Of a DNA stretch of 64,000 nucleotides, positions 10,513 through 22,118 are shown piece after piece (the stretch's first letter is position 1; every line of letters starts with the position of its first letter). The notes below the pieces were generated by a model that was not told the DNA's origin, did no database searches, and was given only the letters and a program-made list of their open reading frames with translations. Both the position numbers and the translations under genes were made by a program. Source of the DNA: Platerodrilus igneus (Eukaryota; Arthropoda; Insecta; Coleoptera; Lycidae). The stretch lies in NCBI GenBank assembly GCA_036346225.1, contig JARFIW010000836.1, positions 682,001 to 746,000 of the forward strand, written 5' to 3'.

Positions 10513-11067
10513 AGTTACATATCCCCCAATCCATATATGTACAATTAAATAGAAATTATTAAAAAATTATTAAGAAACTTAAGTTAGATGCAACATTGTA
10601 AATGCAAGGATAAATACGAAAGGTTATTGAAAGTTCACAAGCAAGTTGTGAGAACGGATGTGAATACATTGTATTCCAGACGTAAGTGATACTGCAGGTG
10701 CAAGTCACAGACGGTTAAGAAACCACAATTACTTAGAAGTTAAGATTGTTACATTGTATAATGAATAGAATAAAGAAATAAACAGACATGGGCTCTGCAA
10801 GTTCCCGCAGACATGTGAGAGGCAGGGACAACATAAATATCCCGGGAGCCCTAGATCAGTCAGTCTTGAGTATTTCAGCTTTTACATTGTTGTTTGCTTA
10901 GACTGCTTGCCCTCATTAAATTCAATTATTATTTTTTCGACTTTGTATAATTTTATCAAGTTTGTCAAAATTCCAATTGTAATATCTGTTTAATAAATAA
11001 ATTTGTTACAAGAAGTTTTGGAAGAAGACTTTTTAAAAAGACAGCTCCCAAGGCCCGAAACGTAACT
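10513..11067 (+). repeat. 3' LTR of the errantivirus-like element
   Basis: 555 bp, AGTTACAT to GTAACT, followed directly by the CGCG duplication at 11068-11071. The substitutions against the 5' LTR indicate an insertion older than the BEL element at 41.2 kb. Confidence 0.88.
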
Positions 11068-11071
11068 CGCG

Positions 11072-11770
11072 TAGCCAACCAAAATTTTTAATTAGAATTG
11101 AATTTTGTAACTATTTCCATCAGGTTCAGTTAGTTTCAAAGAATAGGATGTTAATGTTTAATATATAAATTGCTTATTTACTAACAAAAATTTAATTCTC
11201 TAGTAATTTGACAACGCTCGTATTCCACGTTTGCTATGTAACAAAGAATGTGCTCACGACCGTCACGGCATAATTTCGATTGTAATAAGATCCAGCAGAC
11301 AAATACTGCTGGTTGGTAGTCTTGTGTGGTTTGTTGATGCAGCGCGTACTTTAAAATTTGTTTTTCAAAACGTTTCGTTTTTAAGTGATTTTGAACATAA
11401 TTAAACAAGGTAAGTTAAATAATTCGTATAATATTGACCCTCACAACGTCCATATTGTCAGAATAATTTTGAACCGTAAATCAAAGATCTTTTGGTGCTA
11501 AATTTATAAAAATATGTGCAACAGACAGAAATAAAACCTCACTTTTGTAATACCTACGTTCCTCGTTATACAAACTTTAATAACCATCTAAAAACTCACA
11601 ACCGCCTCAGGTCTATATAAACATTACGTGTGACCGTCGTGAGTACTATGGACGGTGGTGAGGTTTATCTTGAAACTGTGTTTATCTTTATTCTGATCTT
11701 GACAACTTTTCTAGCGTTATTTGTGACTACGTTTTTTAGTGGCAACTTATAAATTAAGTGTGTTGTTTCT
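11072..11770. other. spacer upstream of the decayed gene copy
   Basis: No coding region is recognised. TATATAAA at 11614-11621 could be the remnant of a TATA box for the copy that follows; this is only suggestive. Confidence 0.35.
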
Positions 11771-11780
11771 CCTTTTGTAG

Positions 11781-13275
11781 GTGACGATAGAAAGCGATAA
11801 CAAGTCCCGAACATCCACGCACGCATTCATTTTAAAACTTAGATCAGCTAAGGAGGCTGCTTTCCAAAAATATTTGGAGAAAAAAGAAGTGAAACAAATT
11901 GCACGAACGTTGAAAAGAATCGAAACGCAGTCTATGAATACCGTGTCTAAAAACATCAAGGAAGGTGAAATCAATGCAAGTAATAAAAATGTAGGTCTTG
12001 ATTGTGCTAATAAAAAATCCGACATTGTGGTAAATACTTAAGACTTAGAAATATCTGCAGGAAAAAAACGCAACCTTTGCGAAACATGGCTAATTTGTTG
12101 AATGAAAATCTTTCCAATATTTTAAATTTATCTCCCTTTAGCAATGAATAAACACAAACTAGAAGAGAGCAAAAAAAACAAAAAGATGAAAAACATTAAG
12201 GATGTTTTAAAAGAATCAACATTATGAAACCAAAAAAAAAGGCAGGTGCACGAAAACGAAAGCAAAGAAAGAAAATAAGAAGAGACTCTAACATATAAAA
12301 GGCAAAAATATTGAAAAAAACGTAGTAGACCCATACGACAAAAGAAAAAAATTAAAAGTATTTCAGACAAAATAAGTAGAGAATACAATGCAGAAAACGT
12401 TGGGTAGGTATAGCAAGAAAAAGAAAAGAAAGAACGCGATTATTCAGTTGCTACAATTAAATACTCCACCCAACTCTGAACCTGAAGAAATGCACAAAGA
12501 AGGTAACGATAAGGCGCATATCGTTCTTATACTTTACTTTTAGTAGAAGATTTAAGGAAAACTCACATACCTCAATCGTTAAGAAAAACGCGTAAGAATT
12601 AAGAAAGATAAAGAAAAATTTAGAACATGCTAGACAAAACGCTATCGATTGAAAAAGTCAAGCAGCGCAGGTGATTCTCTGTCTTCCCAATAAAAAAGCG
12701 AAGGAGATTTTGAACCAAGGCCAAGATGACGTTAAAAGAAAGTTAATTGTACATGAATTGTTGCGAAAACACTTGAAAGTACAAGTACTAATAGCCAAAG
12801 TGAAGTTGGTGCATTTGTCGCACGGTTCACACCATGTAAAAAATATTTAAATAAGTGCCGTTTAAACAAAGACTTGCATAAATTTGTTGAATGGCGTATT
12901 CAATATATTAACATCATAACTAATGACCTTCTTAAAACACAGAAAATAAGATTTAAAACATAAGATCTATTTAGAAAGACGACAAAAATTCATTTTATGC
13001 TCCCGGCAAACAAGATACCATAACCCAAAGAAAAAATAGGAAACAAAAATATATTTATGTGACACATTATTTAATTTGAATAAGAAATTTGTACGCCAAT
13101 AAAAAAATGAAGATTTCATACTCAACATTTCTTCGGTGCAGGCTATTAAGGATAATGGTTCTAAAAGTTACATCCAGAGATACATGCTTGTGTACAAAAC
13201 ATGCAAACTTTCAATTTTATTTAGACCAGTGCAAGCAATATAATTTAGTAACTACAAGTCCATTACGCAGATGAT
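11781..13275 (+). pseudogene. decayed copy of a multi-copy insect gene of unknown function, N-terminal and middle parts
   Basis: An open frame at 11781-12041 is Lys/Arg/Glu-rich and probably helical. After a run of broken, very basic sequence comes NAIIQLLQLNTPPNSEPEE (about 12430-12490), a 'basic region then NTPP.SE' junction. Further on, in shifted frames, are APGKQDTIT (about 12998-13025) and, at 13100-13230, 'KMKISYSTFLRCR' followed by TSRDTCLCTKHANFQF. The order of basic region, NTPPNSE, 'APGK+D..T', then 'S.F..LR' and 'CLC..H.N' is one I recall from a large family of uncharacterised insect proteins, often multi-copy and transposon-like. Many stops and frameshifts show it is dead. The family link is from memory and needs a search. 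Confidence 0.5.
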
Positions 13276-15320
13276 TCAAACTATATTTTGCTACAAACAA
13301 AATATTCAGTGTATGTATCGCACATGTTTATCATGCAAAAAAAAACACTTTTTGAGGTGTTACTTAAGTTTTTAATTATAACATTGCAGAAAAACTAAAA
13401 AATAATGGTCCAAGTATCAAAGACGCTGAAAATAGTACTGCAGTTTAGATGACTTGATAAAAAAAGTTACGGAAAAAGTTATTCTGTTATGAAACATGTT
13501 TACAGTTACTCGCCAAGTGCCGTTTTTAAAGAAACTAGTTAACAACCTGTTGAAAAATGAACTATTATTAGCTTGTAGTCTTATTTTTTTCCCGCTATAT
13601 GTATTTTCTGAGGTAGGCCTTTATTGAGGATGTAGTAGAGCCAAGCGGTGTTGCGAAAGAAAAATAGAGTGCTCTCGGTTTAAACTCGGGGTCTATTCCT
13701 GCGGAGGCATGAGATGGCCGGGCTATTTTCTGACACAAAACCTGAACCCTAAATAAACTTGGTCGCCACTGCGTCAATAAAGCTAACACAAAAATTCATC
13801 CTAAGGATAGACGCAGATAAACCTTAAGGGAATGAAATATACCTGGATTTAGGTATGTATAAAACGATTGTGAATCTTGACTAGTGTCTAATAAAATTTG
13901 TTTTTTTTCATCTATGTATAAAAAAATTAAAGAAAATTTACAGTGTAAATACTATGGCACGAAAGTAAATGCTGATGAAAAATGTTAAGTAGGCGAAAAT
14001 CACAGTTATTAACAGGTTAGGCCTGTCATTAAAAAAATTACTCAAAAATCTAATTACATTAGTTATATGCTGTAATCAGAGATCTTTGATACAGCTCACA
14101 AAAATTGTCTTTAGTTTATGCTTTAGTCTTTCTAAGGTTTTACTGAATTTTTTTATATCAGGAATTATCTCAATACAAAACTTACTTAATAACATAAGTG
14201 TCATCTGTTTTAAACAAACATGGAAAACTAGATTCTTATCATTACACATGCTGTTTTGAAGTGTTATTCTTAACAAACATTTAACATAAGAACACGGCAA
14301 CAAAAAAATTTTGCCAAATCATCTAAACTACACCAAATAAAATTATGATTTATTTTAATAAGATACCTAACTAATTACTTTCAGTTTATCTAACTCAGCT
14401 TCTCAAATAAGACGTTCATCACATACGCGATGATTCCTCTGGATCATAAAAAAAGGAATTCTACTCACCAAAGCTTGACGACTTTAAGTAATAACAATGA
14501 AAGCAGAAAACACCTGTCTAACAGAGTATCTTGAGTCCGTCATGTTTCCTACGATCCACGAAAACTTCTTTACAAAACTTAGAATTACATCTTGAGTTAC
14601 AATGATTGGTATTGAAATGAGATTCTGTGTTATTTTCTAATCCATAAACTCCATAATCTAAAGCTGCTTGCGTTTTATAAATATTTAATCTTAATTAGAA
14701 CTGCATTCTAACATAGTTCGGTGCTATGGCCCCAACGCCAAGCTAAGTGAAATTGCCACGAGTGGAAGAACGAATGATCTCCTACGTTTTATTTCAATGC
14801 ACATGATTATCTAACTACGACTGCGCGAGAACTCAAACACGTTAACAGCGACTTTCTCGCCTAAATTCCGGTAACACACACAGCACTAAGTGCACCACGT
14901 ATTTGCCTACAACTAAAGTGTCACAAGCTAAAGTATGCAAAAGAAAAACAAAGTCTGCATTTTGGTGCATCGAAGGTTCAGATTACCCTACATACTGGTG
15001 AATATTATTATAAATGTAAAGATATTGGGAGTTCTTCAAAAAATATGAAAATTAATTTATGCGAACTAAGTTGCAATGAGTGTTTAAAAAAGTTTACTTG
15101 TGCCCATAACAAACTTAGACCTTCTTGTTTAATTTTTTTTTAGTTCTTTCGGAAATCCGTACCGATGAAAATTTGAAGAACAGTATCTGTTTCTATAGTT
15201 TTACGTCAATGCATTTCTATACTACATACGTTTATACATTTTCAATTTACTACCAAATTTGTTTTATAGACCTTAACTTTCTTAACAGACATTGATGAAA
15301 AAATATCTCTTCCCATGGAC
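13276..15320. other. mostly non-coding interval inside the decayed gene copy
   Basis: No continuous coding region. On the plus strand at about 15060-15135 a short stretch reads CELSCNECLKKFTCAH, a cluster of Cys and His spaced like a small zinc site, possibly part of the same gene or of another transposon. At 13600-13800 a GC-richer patch stands out from its surroundings; on the minus strand it includes TGGCGACCAAG, loosely like a tRNA-Arg primer-binding site. Neither is firm. Confidence 0.35.
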
Positions 15321-15324
15321 CAAA

Positions 15325-15594
15325 GCGATTGTGTCAAGGTTGGCTGTTGTTTATGGAGACAAATGGAATCTTGCTTTAGTAACTAAAGTAGAAGGATAAT
15401 CTTTGCATATCAAATTTATGCATCACTGCGGTCAGTATTTCTTATGGCCATCTAAGCAAGACCAGCAAACTTTAAATCGCTCAAAAATTCTTTATACTTT
15501 GTCAGATCCGGTTACAGTCTCTTTCGGTTTACATAAATTCGAAAACGCTACGAAGTGGAAAATACATTTAATGCTTTTTCTGACTAATGTTTGA
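15325..15594 (+). pseudogene. same decayed family, C-terminal domain
   Basis: In one frame broken only by a TAA near 15398, the sequence reads through a 'VYGDKWNLALVTKVEG' segment, then 'SLHIKFMHHCGQYFLWPSK' and a final 'ILYTLSDP' block. A short domain of form 'W.LG.V..V......V.FMH..G....F.WP...D.......IL....P' closes many of the uncharacterised insect proteins mentioned for 11781-13275. The spacing (about 2 kb away) suggests an intron-like gap or later insertions. Non-functional as read. Confidence 0.5.
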
Positions 15595-15599
15595 TTATC

Positions 15600-16440
15600 C
15601 CCTTAATTTTTAAGGATAAAGATTTATTTTGTCACTATATTATACATTTAACTTTTTCTGTTTGACAAATCAAAGTCTATTTTGCGATGAATATAGACGT
15701 TCTACTTAAGGTATATCAATTTCCGTTGTTAACCCCTCCTCCCACCCACCTCTCCGGCATCAAAGGACCAACGGCCGTCACATTCTTCACGAATGTCGTA
15801 CTTTTCCCACGTCCATCACTCAAGAGGTTTTAATAATCCCAAACAGAAGTAAATAAATAGCGTCGATGGTTTGACAATTAATTTAGCAACCTTATAACTA
15901 GTTTAATAAAATGTATTGCATAACTACATAGTTTTCTTTTGCTATACGTATTAAAAGAACACTTAAAACGATAAATTTCCGAAAAGATTTAAAATTTGTG
16001 AGGTTGAAGTGCCATATAAAATCAGAATGGTCTCTGTAGGCGGCTTTTAACCAAAATTCATTACAGCTAAAAGTAATATAGATTTGTGTACAAACATTAT
16101 GTCTGAAAACAATTATGGATTGGATATTTTCAGTTTGTATCAGGATGTGACGGTTGAGACCAACTTATGCTAAATCAAAACCAAATGTGTCTGTAAAGAA
16201 TTTAAAAAAAAGGCTGAAACTTTTGGACCCTTATTAAATTAACCTACTTTAATGCATATTAAAACTAAATCCAGAACAATATATATATTTTAAAACATTA
16301 ATTTTTAAGTAAATGGGTATTAAAATTCCACTTTCAGATTTTGACCCATACCGCAGTAATATATACATATAATACGCATTTAACTTATTACTTTTATTAT
16401 GTCATAGAATTACATGTGAAACAATAGTTTGTTTCTATAC
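15600..16440. other. spacer, nothing recognised
   Basis: AT-rich. A C-rich patch at 15730-15770 has no feature I can name. Confidence 0.35.
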
Positions 16441-17542
16441 TTCGAAACAGTTTTAAACATTTATGCGTGCTTAATGAAATTTTCACGTTGCACACGACTC
16501 GCTAAAGTAATATACTTTGAAAAATTAAAGTTTTTAAGCTTAAAAGATGGAAAGGTTAAAAACTGTTTTGCTGACGGCTAATTTAGCTATTACCTCAAGG
16601 GAGAGTTAAAAGATGGGCCTGGGCTAAAATTTTCTTAGTTCAACAGAAAACAATTTAATCTAAAGATGGACGCTACTGTATCTAGTATTTATTAAACAAA
16701 AACAGGTAGATACAAAAAACCTTTTCGTAGTTGTTAATTCTAAATTTTTCTGTTTAAATTCTTGGATTAACTTACAGCATACTCGATTAGACGTTTCAAC
16801 ATAGAAATATTTTTAACAGATGTGTTTTTACAAGACGGACACTTGCGTGACAATATGACTATTTTATAACAAATAATCAAATCATATAACAACCATATTT
16901 CATAATTAAAATATATCACAGATTTTTTAGTTTTAAAATACTTGAATACTTTTAATATAAATCTTATTTTGTTACTAATAATGCAATCTCATTTAGGCTT
17001 CTCTTAAGTGAGAGTGCTTGAAAAATTACAAAAATTTAACGCGTGATTTTTTTTCACAAAATATATGTGGTTATGAAAAATTAGTAACAATAAGTTTTAT
17101 TACAGCTTTAAAAAAAACTCATCTCGTGAACTGAAACGATGGGGGTTTTTACGGCAAGTATTTTGACTATACGTGAAGAAAAGGGTTGTTTAATAAATTA
17201 GGTGTAGGATTCAGCAAAAGTAATGGACTTGCCCTTATTCTACAGGTCACCGGTTGCTACCTTTGCTCTGGTTAAGATCAGGTGTCAGTTCATCTTCTGC
17301 TGTTCACTCTCAGGTATCGAGTTCAATGGACCTTAGATTGATTCTAAATTGTGATATTATTGACCGGAGGGTTTTTGCGCATCAACAACTCCCATTCCGC
17401 TTTGCTCCAAGAATTACGTGGAAGCGATCAGATTAGAAAAACAACTTATGAGGACAATTTGATCTGGGGAGATTTTATCTCCCTGGAATTTTATGCTAAT
17501 CGAAACAAATGTTTGGCGGTCACGCGCCGTGTTTATGACACA
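16441..17542 (-). repeat. 3' LTR copy of the 1.1-kb repeat
   Basis: Shared blocks with 22119-23213 include TTTTCACGTTGCACAC, AGATGGAAAGGTTAAAAA, GGACGCTACTGTATCTAGTA, TTAACGCGTGATTTTT and AATTTTATGCTAAT near the right end. The divergence is high, so the insertion is old. Confidence 0.72.
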
Positions 17543-17589
17543 AGTTGAAAGTCTCGAACACATGGGAGGCCATTTTGCCTTTAAGGGTG

Positions 17590-18680
17590 TTATTGGAAAA
17601 AAACATTAGGAAAAAGAGATGGCATGTACATAGGGTTTGTAGATATGGAAAAAGCATTCGACAATGTAAAATGGGAGAAAATGTGCGAAATACTCAAAAA
17701 AATTGAAATGAGTTATGGGGATAGATGAATATATAGCTTATACAAACAGCAAACAGCGATAATAGAATTAGAACAGGAACGTAGAGAAGTAAATGTTGAG
17801 AAAGTGGTGAGACATGGATGTGCCCTATCCCTGTTAATTTTTAACTTATACATCAAGGAAGCTATCAATACTCTCGAAAGCAGAAAGACATTTGGCATTA
17901 TTAATGCTCAGATTTGCAGATGACACACCGGTATTAGCATGTAGTAAAGAGGAGTTAAAAGCAGATCTTAATAAAATGGAAACAGTACTAATAGAGGGAT
18001 ACTGTATTAAAATTAACAAAAACAAAACCAAAGTATTGATATGTAAAGGAGGGATAAATAAGTCAAGAACCAGACTCCAGACAGGAAAAAAGAACTAACA
18101 AGAGGTTAAAGATTTCTGCTGCCTATGAAGTCAAATAACACAAGATGGAAAGAGTGCAAAAGATATAAAACAACGATTAGCACAAAGCAGTGCTGCACAT
18201 AACAAGAAACCCAACTATTATGTTCAAAGATAACAAACGTAGAAACAAGGAAAAATTGCTGAAAACATATGTTGCGCACAGCACTGTACGGCTGTGAAAC
18301 GTGGACAGAGGGAACAGGAAAAAGATAGAAGCCTTTAAAATGTGGCGCTACAGACGAATGATAAAGATGTTATGTATAGACAAAATTAAGAACAAAGAGG
18401 TTCTCAAAGTGGTAGAGGAAGAAATAAATATGTGAAAAACAGTAAAAAATAGAATAAGTAGGATGATAGGACTCATACTTAGGCATGAGGAAATAGTGCG
18501 GAATATATTAGAAGCAGGAATAGGAAAAAAGAGGTAGACCTAGGTTAGGCTATTGCACACAGATAGTGAAAGATGTAGGCTGTGGGAATTTCAGAGCAAT
18601 GTGTAGGTTAACTCAGAATAGAAGACAATGGAAGTACGCGTTCAATCAGTTCTAGGACTGAAGACTTAATGATTATGACA
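17590..18680 (+). pseudogene. LINE reverse-transcriptase fragment with C-terminal tail
   Basis: The plus strand reads, in shifting frames, IGFVDMEKAFDNVKWEKM (first catalytic Asp block, about 17635-17690), a 'VRHGCALS' block (about 17805-17830), LRFADDTPVLACSKEELK with an intact ADD pair (about 17905-17960), 'INKNKTKVLIC', then 'TALYGCETW' and 'EAFKMWRYRRMIKM' (18270-18370). The end is HT-rich followed by 'RQWKYAFNQ' near 18630. This is the common insect endonuclease-reverse transcriptase LINE type; I do not assign a clade. The endonuclease is missing, as in 5'-truncated insertions. It lies opposite to the surrounding gypsy element and is probably nested in it. Confidence 0.78.
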
Positions 18681-19755
18681 TAAGTAATATATATCACCCA
18701 AAAAAATTACTAAAAACCTAAAAAAAATTAAACTTTAACTAAGATACTACAGTAACTTCCATTCATCGTTGATACCCAAACTTAGTCGTTGACCAAAATA
18801 TTAATATACTAATATCACATAGTAAGATTTTTACTGAAAAAAAGAAAATCGAAGAAAAACTTATGAATCTATAACTGTAATCCGCTTAGAAATTCCAACC
18901 GTAACACTAGTTACAACCTCTCAGTAAGTAGCATTAGTAATAGAATATTAGAAAACTTAATTCATAGATACTTGTAATACGACATTATGTAAAGATTTAT
19001 ATGGAAGGAAAAGCGTCAACTTAGAACCCTTAGTTTACAACCTCTAAGTATGTGGTAGTAATAAATATGATAATGTAGAAGTTACGCCTTGTATGTTGTA
19101 ATATATTATGAAGATCGGTGTTAAAGCGAAAGTAAATATCAATTTAAGTTAAAGTACCTTGTTAGATTGTAAGGTTAAGCAAAATAAACGAAGAAATGAC
19201 TTATTGTTGTCCGACCCCTCAGGGCGACATATAGTACAAGACAGATGATAATTGTAACTTATCAACCCAACTAAACTACGTAATGGTTGCAAAAATAGAT
19301 TAAGGAATATTGAAGTATCCTAAATAAATAAAGTTGATTGATGTATGAAGACATCAAGGACTCGAATAAGTGTTTGGTGAGAATCGATAAATTACTTAAT
19401 AAGCGTAGGAGGAGAGTCCTGGTCTATACAAACCAAGCCGTAAGCAACAGATGAGAAGATATGTACGAACAGCTGAAGTTTTAAGATTACTTCTCTGTCG
19501 AATACAAATGTTCATTCTTATGATTTAATAAATAAATACAGTACAATGGTTGTTAATTGTATTATTTCTTCTAGAAATTAAACGATAAATGTGTATAAAA
19601 ACAACCTGTGATTCGCTATCCTACCAAAATACTGGAATTAGAACCTAAATAGGGCTTCAGATCTTTAACAGCCAGTCGCCAGCATCAGTATCATTTATAT
19701 TTTTTAAACGATAAACCAAACAAGAGATTTTCCTTACAATAATACTTAACACATA
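18681..19755. other. non-coding interval inside the gypsy element
   Basis: No domain recognised. Two similar stretches, 'gttacaacctctcagtaag' at about 18910 and 'tttacaacctctaagtatg' at about 19030, may be a local duplication. The gypsy integrase should lie here but is not recognisable. Confidence 0.35.
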
Positions 19756-19759
19756 TTTC

Positions 19760-21762
19760 AGTTCCAGTTTGGCAGAGAACTGAATGGCGTCATCTTACAA
19801 AACTGTATTTTTGCCCCAAACTTTCTCACCGACCTAAAACAGAATATCTCTCTTTCGGAAATTATACTGGGAAGCGCTACGGGTATATGAAACAAAAACC
19901 TTCTTTTGGACTTCAGAGAAAATAGGATGTAAATGCTCGAAGTTGGTGGCATAGAACTGCCTATCCACTGGAGTAATGTCCAGATGCGCCGTAGAAGATA
20001 TTTCTACATAGTATTTTCGTGACAATGGGGTGTGACGGGCAATATTCAAGAACGCCAAGGTAAAATGTAACTTCCTTTAGAATGTTGTCTTTTAATGATA
20101 AATACCAAGTATCGTCCGGATTGGGCAATACATTAATTTGACTTATTACATGGGCGTGACTTAATGCGTCCGTAACTACATTGGATTTGCCAGGCCTGTG
20201 CATAAGATCAAAGTGGTGCTGTTTTAATCGTACACTTCAACAGGCAAGTCGACTTGTTGGATCTAAATTATTTAACTTAATAGCAAATGATGATTAATGT
20301 TCACCTGAAAACGATCTCCCTCTACGTACGGTCTAAATTTTTCGATGCATAGATTACTGCCAGACACTTACGTTCTATGACGTAGTAGTTGCGTACGGCT
20401 TTAAACAATGTCCTACTGGCATAAGCTAAAACTCGTTCTTCACCATCTTGAGTTTGGACTCCTCCGATACCTGTATCTGAAGCATCATGCTAAACTGAAA
20501 AGCGGACTGAAAAATCAGGCTACGACAAAATAGAGGCTGAAACTTATGTCTGTTTAAATTTCAAAAACGAGTCGTCAAGTTTCTTGACCATTGCACAGCT
20601 TGACCTTTGTTTTTACCTTTTATAAGATCATTCAAAGGAGAAACTAAAGTACTAAAATTATCGATAAAACGTCTACACCATAAACATAATCCAATAAATC
20701 TATCGACCTCCGTATACCTTTTTGATCTAGGATAATCAACTATTGAAGAAATTTTATCAGGGTCGGGTAATAGACCTGGTGAGCTAACAATGTAACTTAA
20801 AATTTCAAGTGGTTTTAAAGACGCTTTTGTAAATTGACCGTTAAATTGGCCTGGTAAAGAATATCTCTAACTTGTTCAAGTAATTTTACGTATTCCTGGA
20901 AAGAAGCACTGGTTTCAATCACATCGTTGAGGTAGGCGAAGATATTTGGGGCATATTTCGGGCCAAAGAGGACATCAACTAGAAGTTTTTGAATTTGGGC
21001 ATAACTGCGAATTCAAATAACCCACCACCGGCAACACTAAACGCAGTTTTCTCACAAGAAAATTCGTCTAAACCGATCTGCCAGAATGCACTCTTTAAGT
21101 CGATCGTGGAAATATAATTTGCGTCTTTCAACATGTCTAGAATCCTGTCAGTACGAGGCAACGGATAAGAGTCGTGTTTAGTAATTTTGTAGAGCGCTTG
21201 TCCATCAATGCAGAATCTGTATTCTCCCGATTCCTTATTTACCAGAAGAACTGAACTATTCCAAGGACTTTGTGATTCTCGAACTACTCCTAATTCTAGA
21301 ATTTTATCAAGTTCAGACGTGCATACAAATGTTATCAGTCCTACTCAAATGAATGTTAATGTCTATTGTTTCAAAGGACTTAACAATTTTTTCAGTTCTT
21401 TTTCACTGTGAAGACTTTAGGTTATCGGATAATAAAGAATTTATTCTGTGCTCTAATTGTTCTTTAAATGACAGTGGTTGATCATCGCTATTGACTATGT
21501 CGGTAATAATACCAGCCTTATAATTTTGGGCTACGCAAGAATTTTTCTTAAAATCTATCAACAACTGAAGTTGGTTGAGAAAATCACTACCAGAAATAAA
21601 AATATTGAGTATTGGTCGTACTACCAGGGCTCTAATAATCTGACAATCACCATTGACACAAATAGGTAAATCGATCGAACCTTTTACTACACAATTAGAT
21701 CTATCAGTCATGGACACGTTTTTTACCGGCATGGACAAAGTTTTCGAACCAAAATATTTCAA
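19760..21762 (-). pseudogene. gypsy pol (protease-RT-RNase H, with possible integrase remnant), decayed
   Basis: Minus strand. 21403-21762 holds the C-terminal part of an aspartic protease ('ISGSDFL', 'LLIDFK'). Reverse transcriptase follows: LGVVRESQSPWNSSVLLV (about 21290), 'FCIDG', STIDLKSAFWQIGL (about 21100), 'GGGLFEFAVMP' (about 21010) and, in another frame, APNIFAYLNDVIETS. The catalytic YLDD is YLND at 20923-20934, so the first Asp is replaced. RNase H is seen as '[13 protein letters not shown]' (about 20480) and 'HRPGKSNVVTDALSHA' (20150-20200). After that the sequence decays, with only a doubtful integrase piece at 19834-20058. Frameshifts and stops are frequent; it is dead. Confidence 0.8.
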
Positions 21763-22099
21763 AAACGAAATACCTTAAAATATGAACACGCGGTCTTGAA
21801 TACAGGAAACACTTGACAACTCGACATTCCAATTATAACCTTAATCCCATTTTTTATTAAGACAAACAAAGGAGGTACGTAGGAGTTTTAAATGGCATGC
21901 TCTTCTATATTTCTAAATACTTGTTTGTAAATTTTCACTCAAATAGATTAGTAGATTTTCGAATAATTAAACGTTGAATAAGCTTTTAAGCCGCAAACAA
22001 GTCTGAAAATAACACTAAAATCCCAAACTATCCAAGAATTAGATTTATAACAATCAGAAATTTTTTTCGTTAAGAGAAATCGTTCCTAATAAAAATTCT

Positions 22100-22117
22100 G
22101 GACCACGTTGGAGGCCA
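22100..22117 (-). promoter_or_regulatory. primer-binding site of the 1.1-kb-LTR gypsy element
   Basis: TGGCCTCCAACGTGGTCC on the minus strand, one base inside the right-hand LTR. It resembles the tRNA-Lys site TGGCGCCCAACGTGGGGC and fixes the element's orientation. Confidence 0.6.
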
Positions 22118-22118
22118 G

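Larger units (their letters stand above)
6419..11067 (+). mobile_element. errantivirus-like (gypsy-group) LTR retroelement with gag and env, pol deleted
   Basis: Two LTRs of about 555 bp begin AGTTACAT and end in AACT, the AGTTA...TAACT ends typical of errantiviruses. The flanking 4 bases CGCG (6415-6418 and 11068-11071) are an exact target duplication. A tRNA-Ser-like primer-binding site of the 17.6/297 type follows the 5' LTR, and a purine-rich tract (GGGAGG) precedes the 3' LTR. The interior has a long leader, a decayed gag and then the C-terminal half of an Env-type protein. Nothing that looks like reverse transcriptase or integrase lies between them. At 4.65 kb it is well short of the 7-8 kb usual for the group, which fits loss of most of pol and the start of env. 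It is defective. Confidence 0.88.

Noticed and set aside
13600..13800. GC-richer patch considered as a SINE or primer site
   Set aside because: No clear Pol III boxes, no second copy and no LTR next to the TGGCGACC motif.
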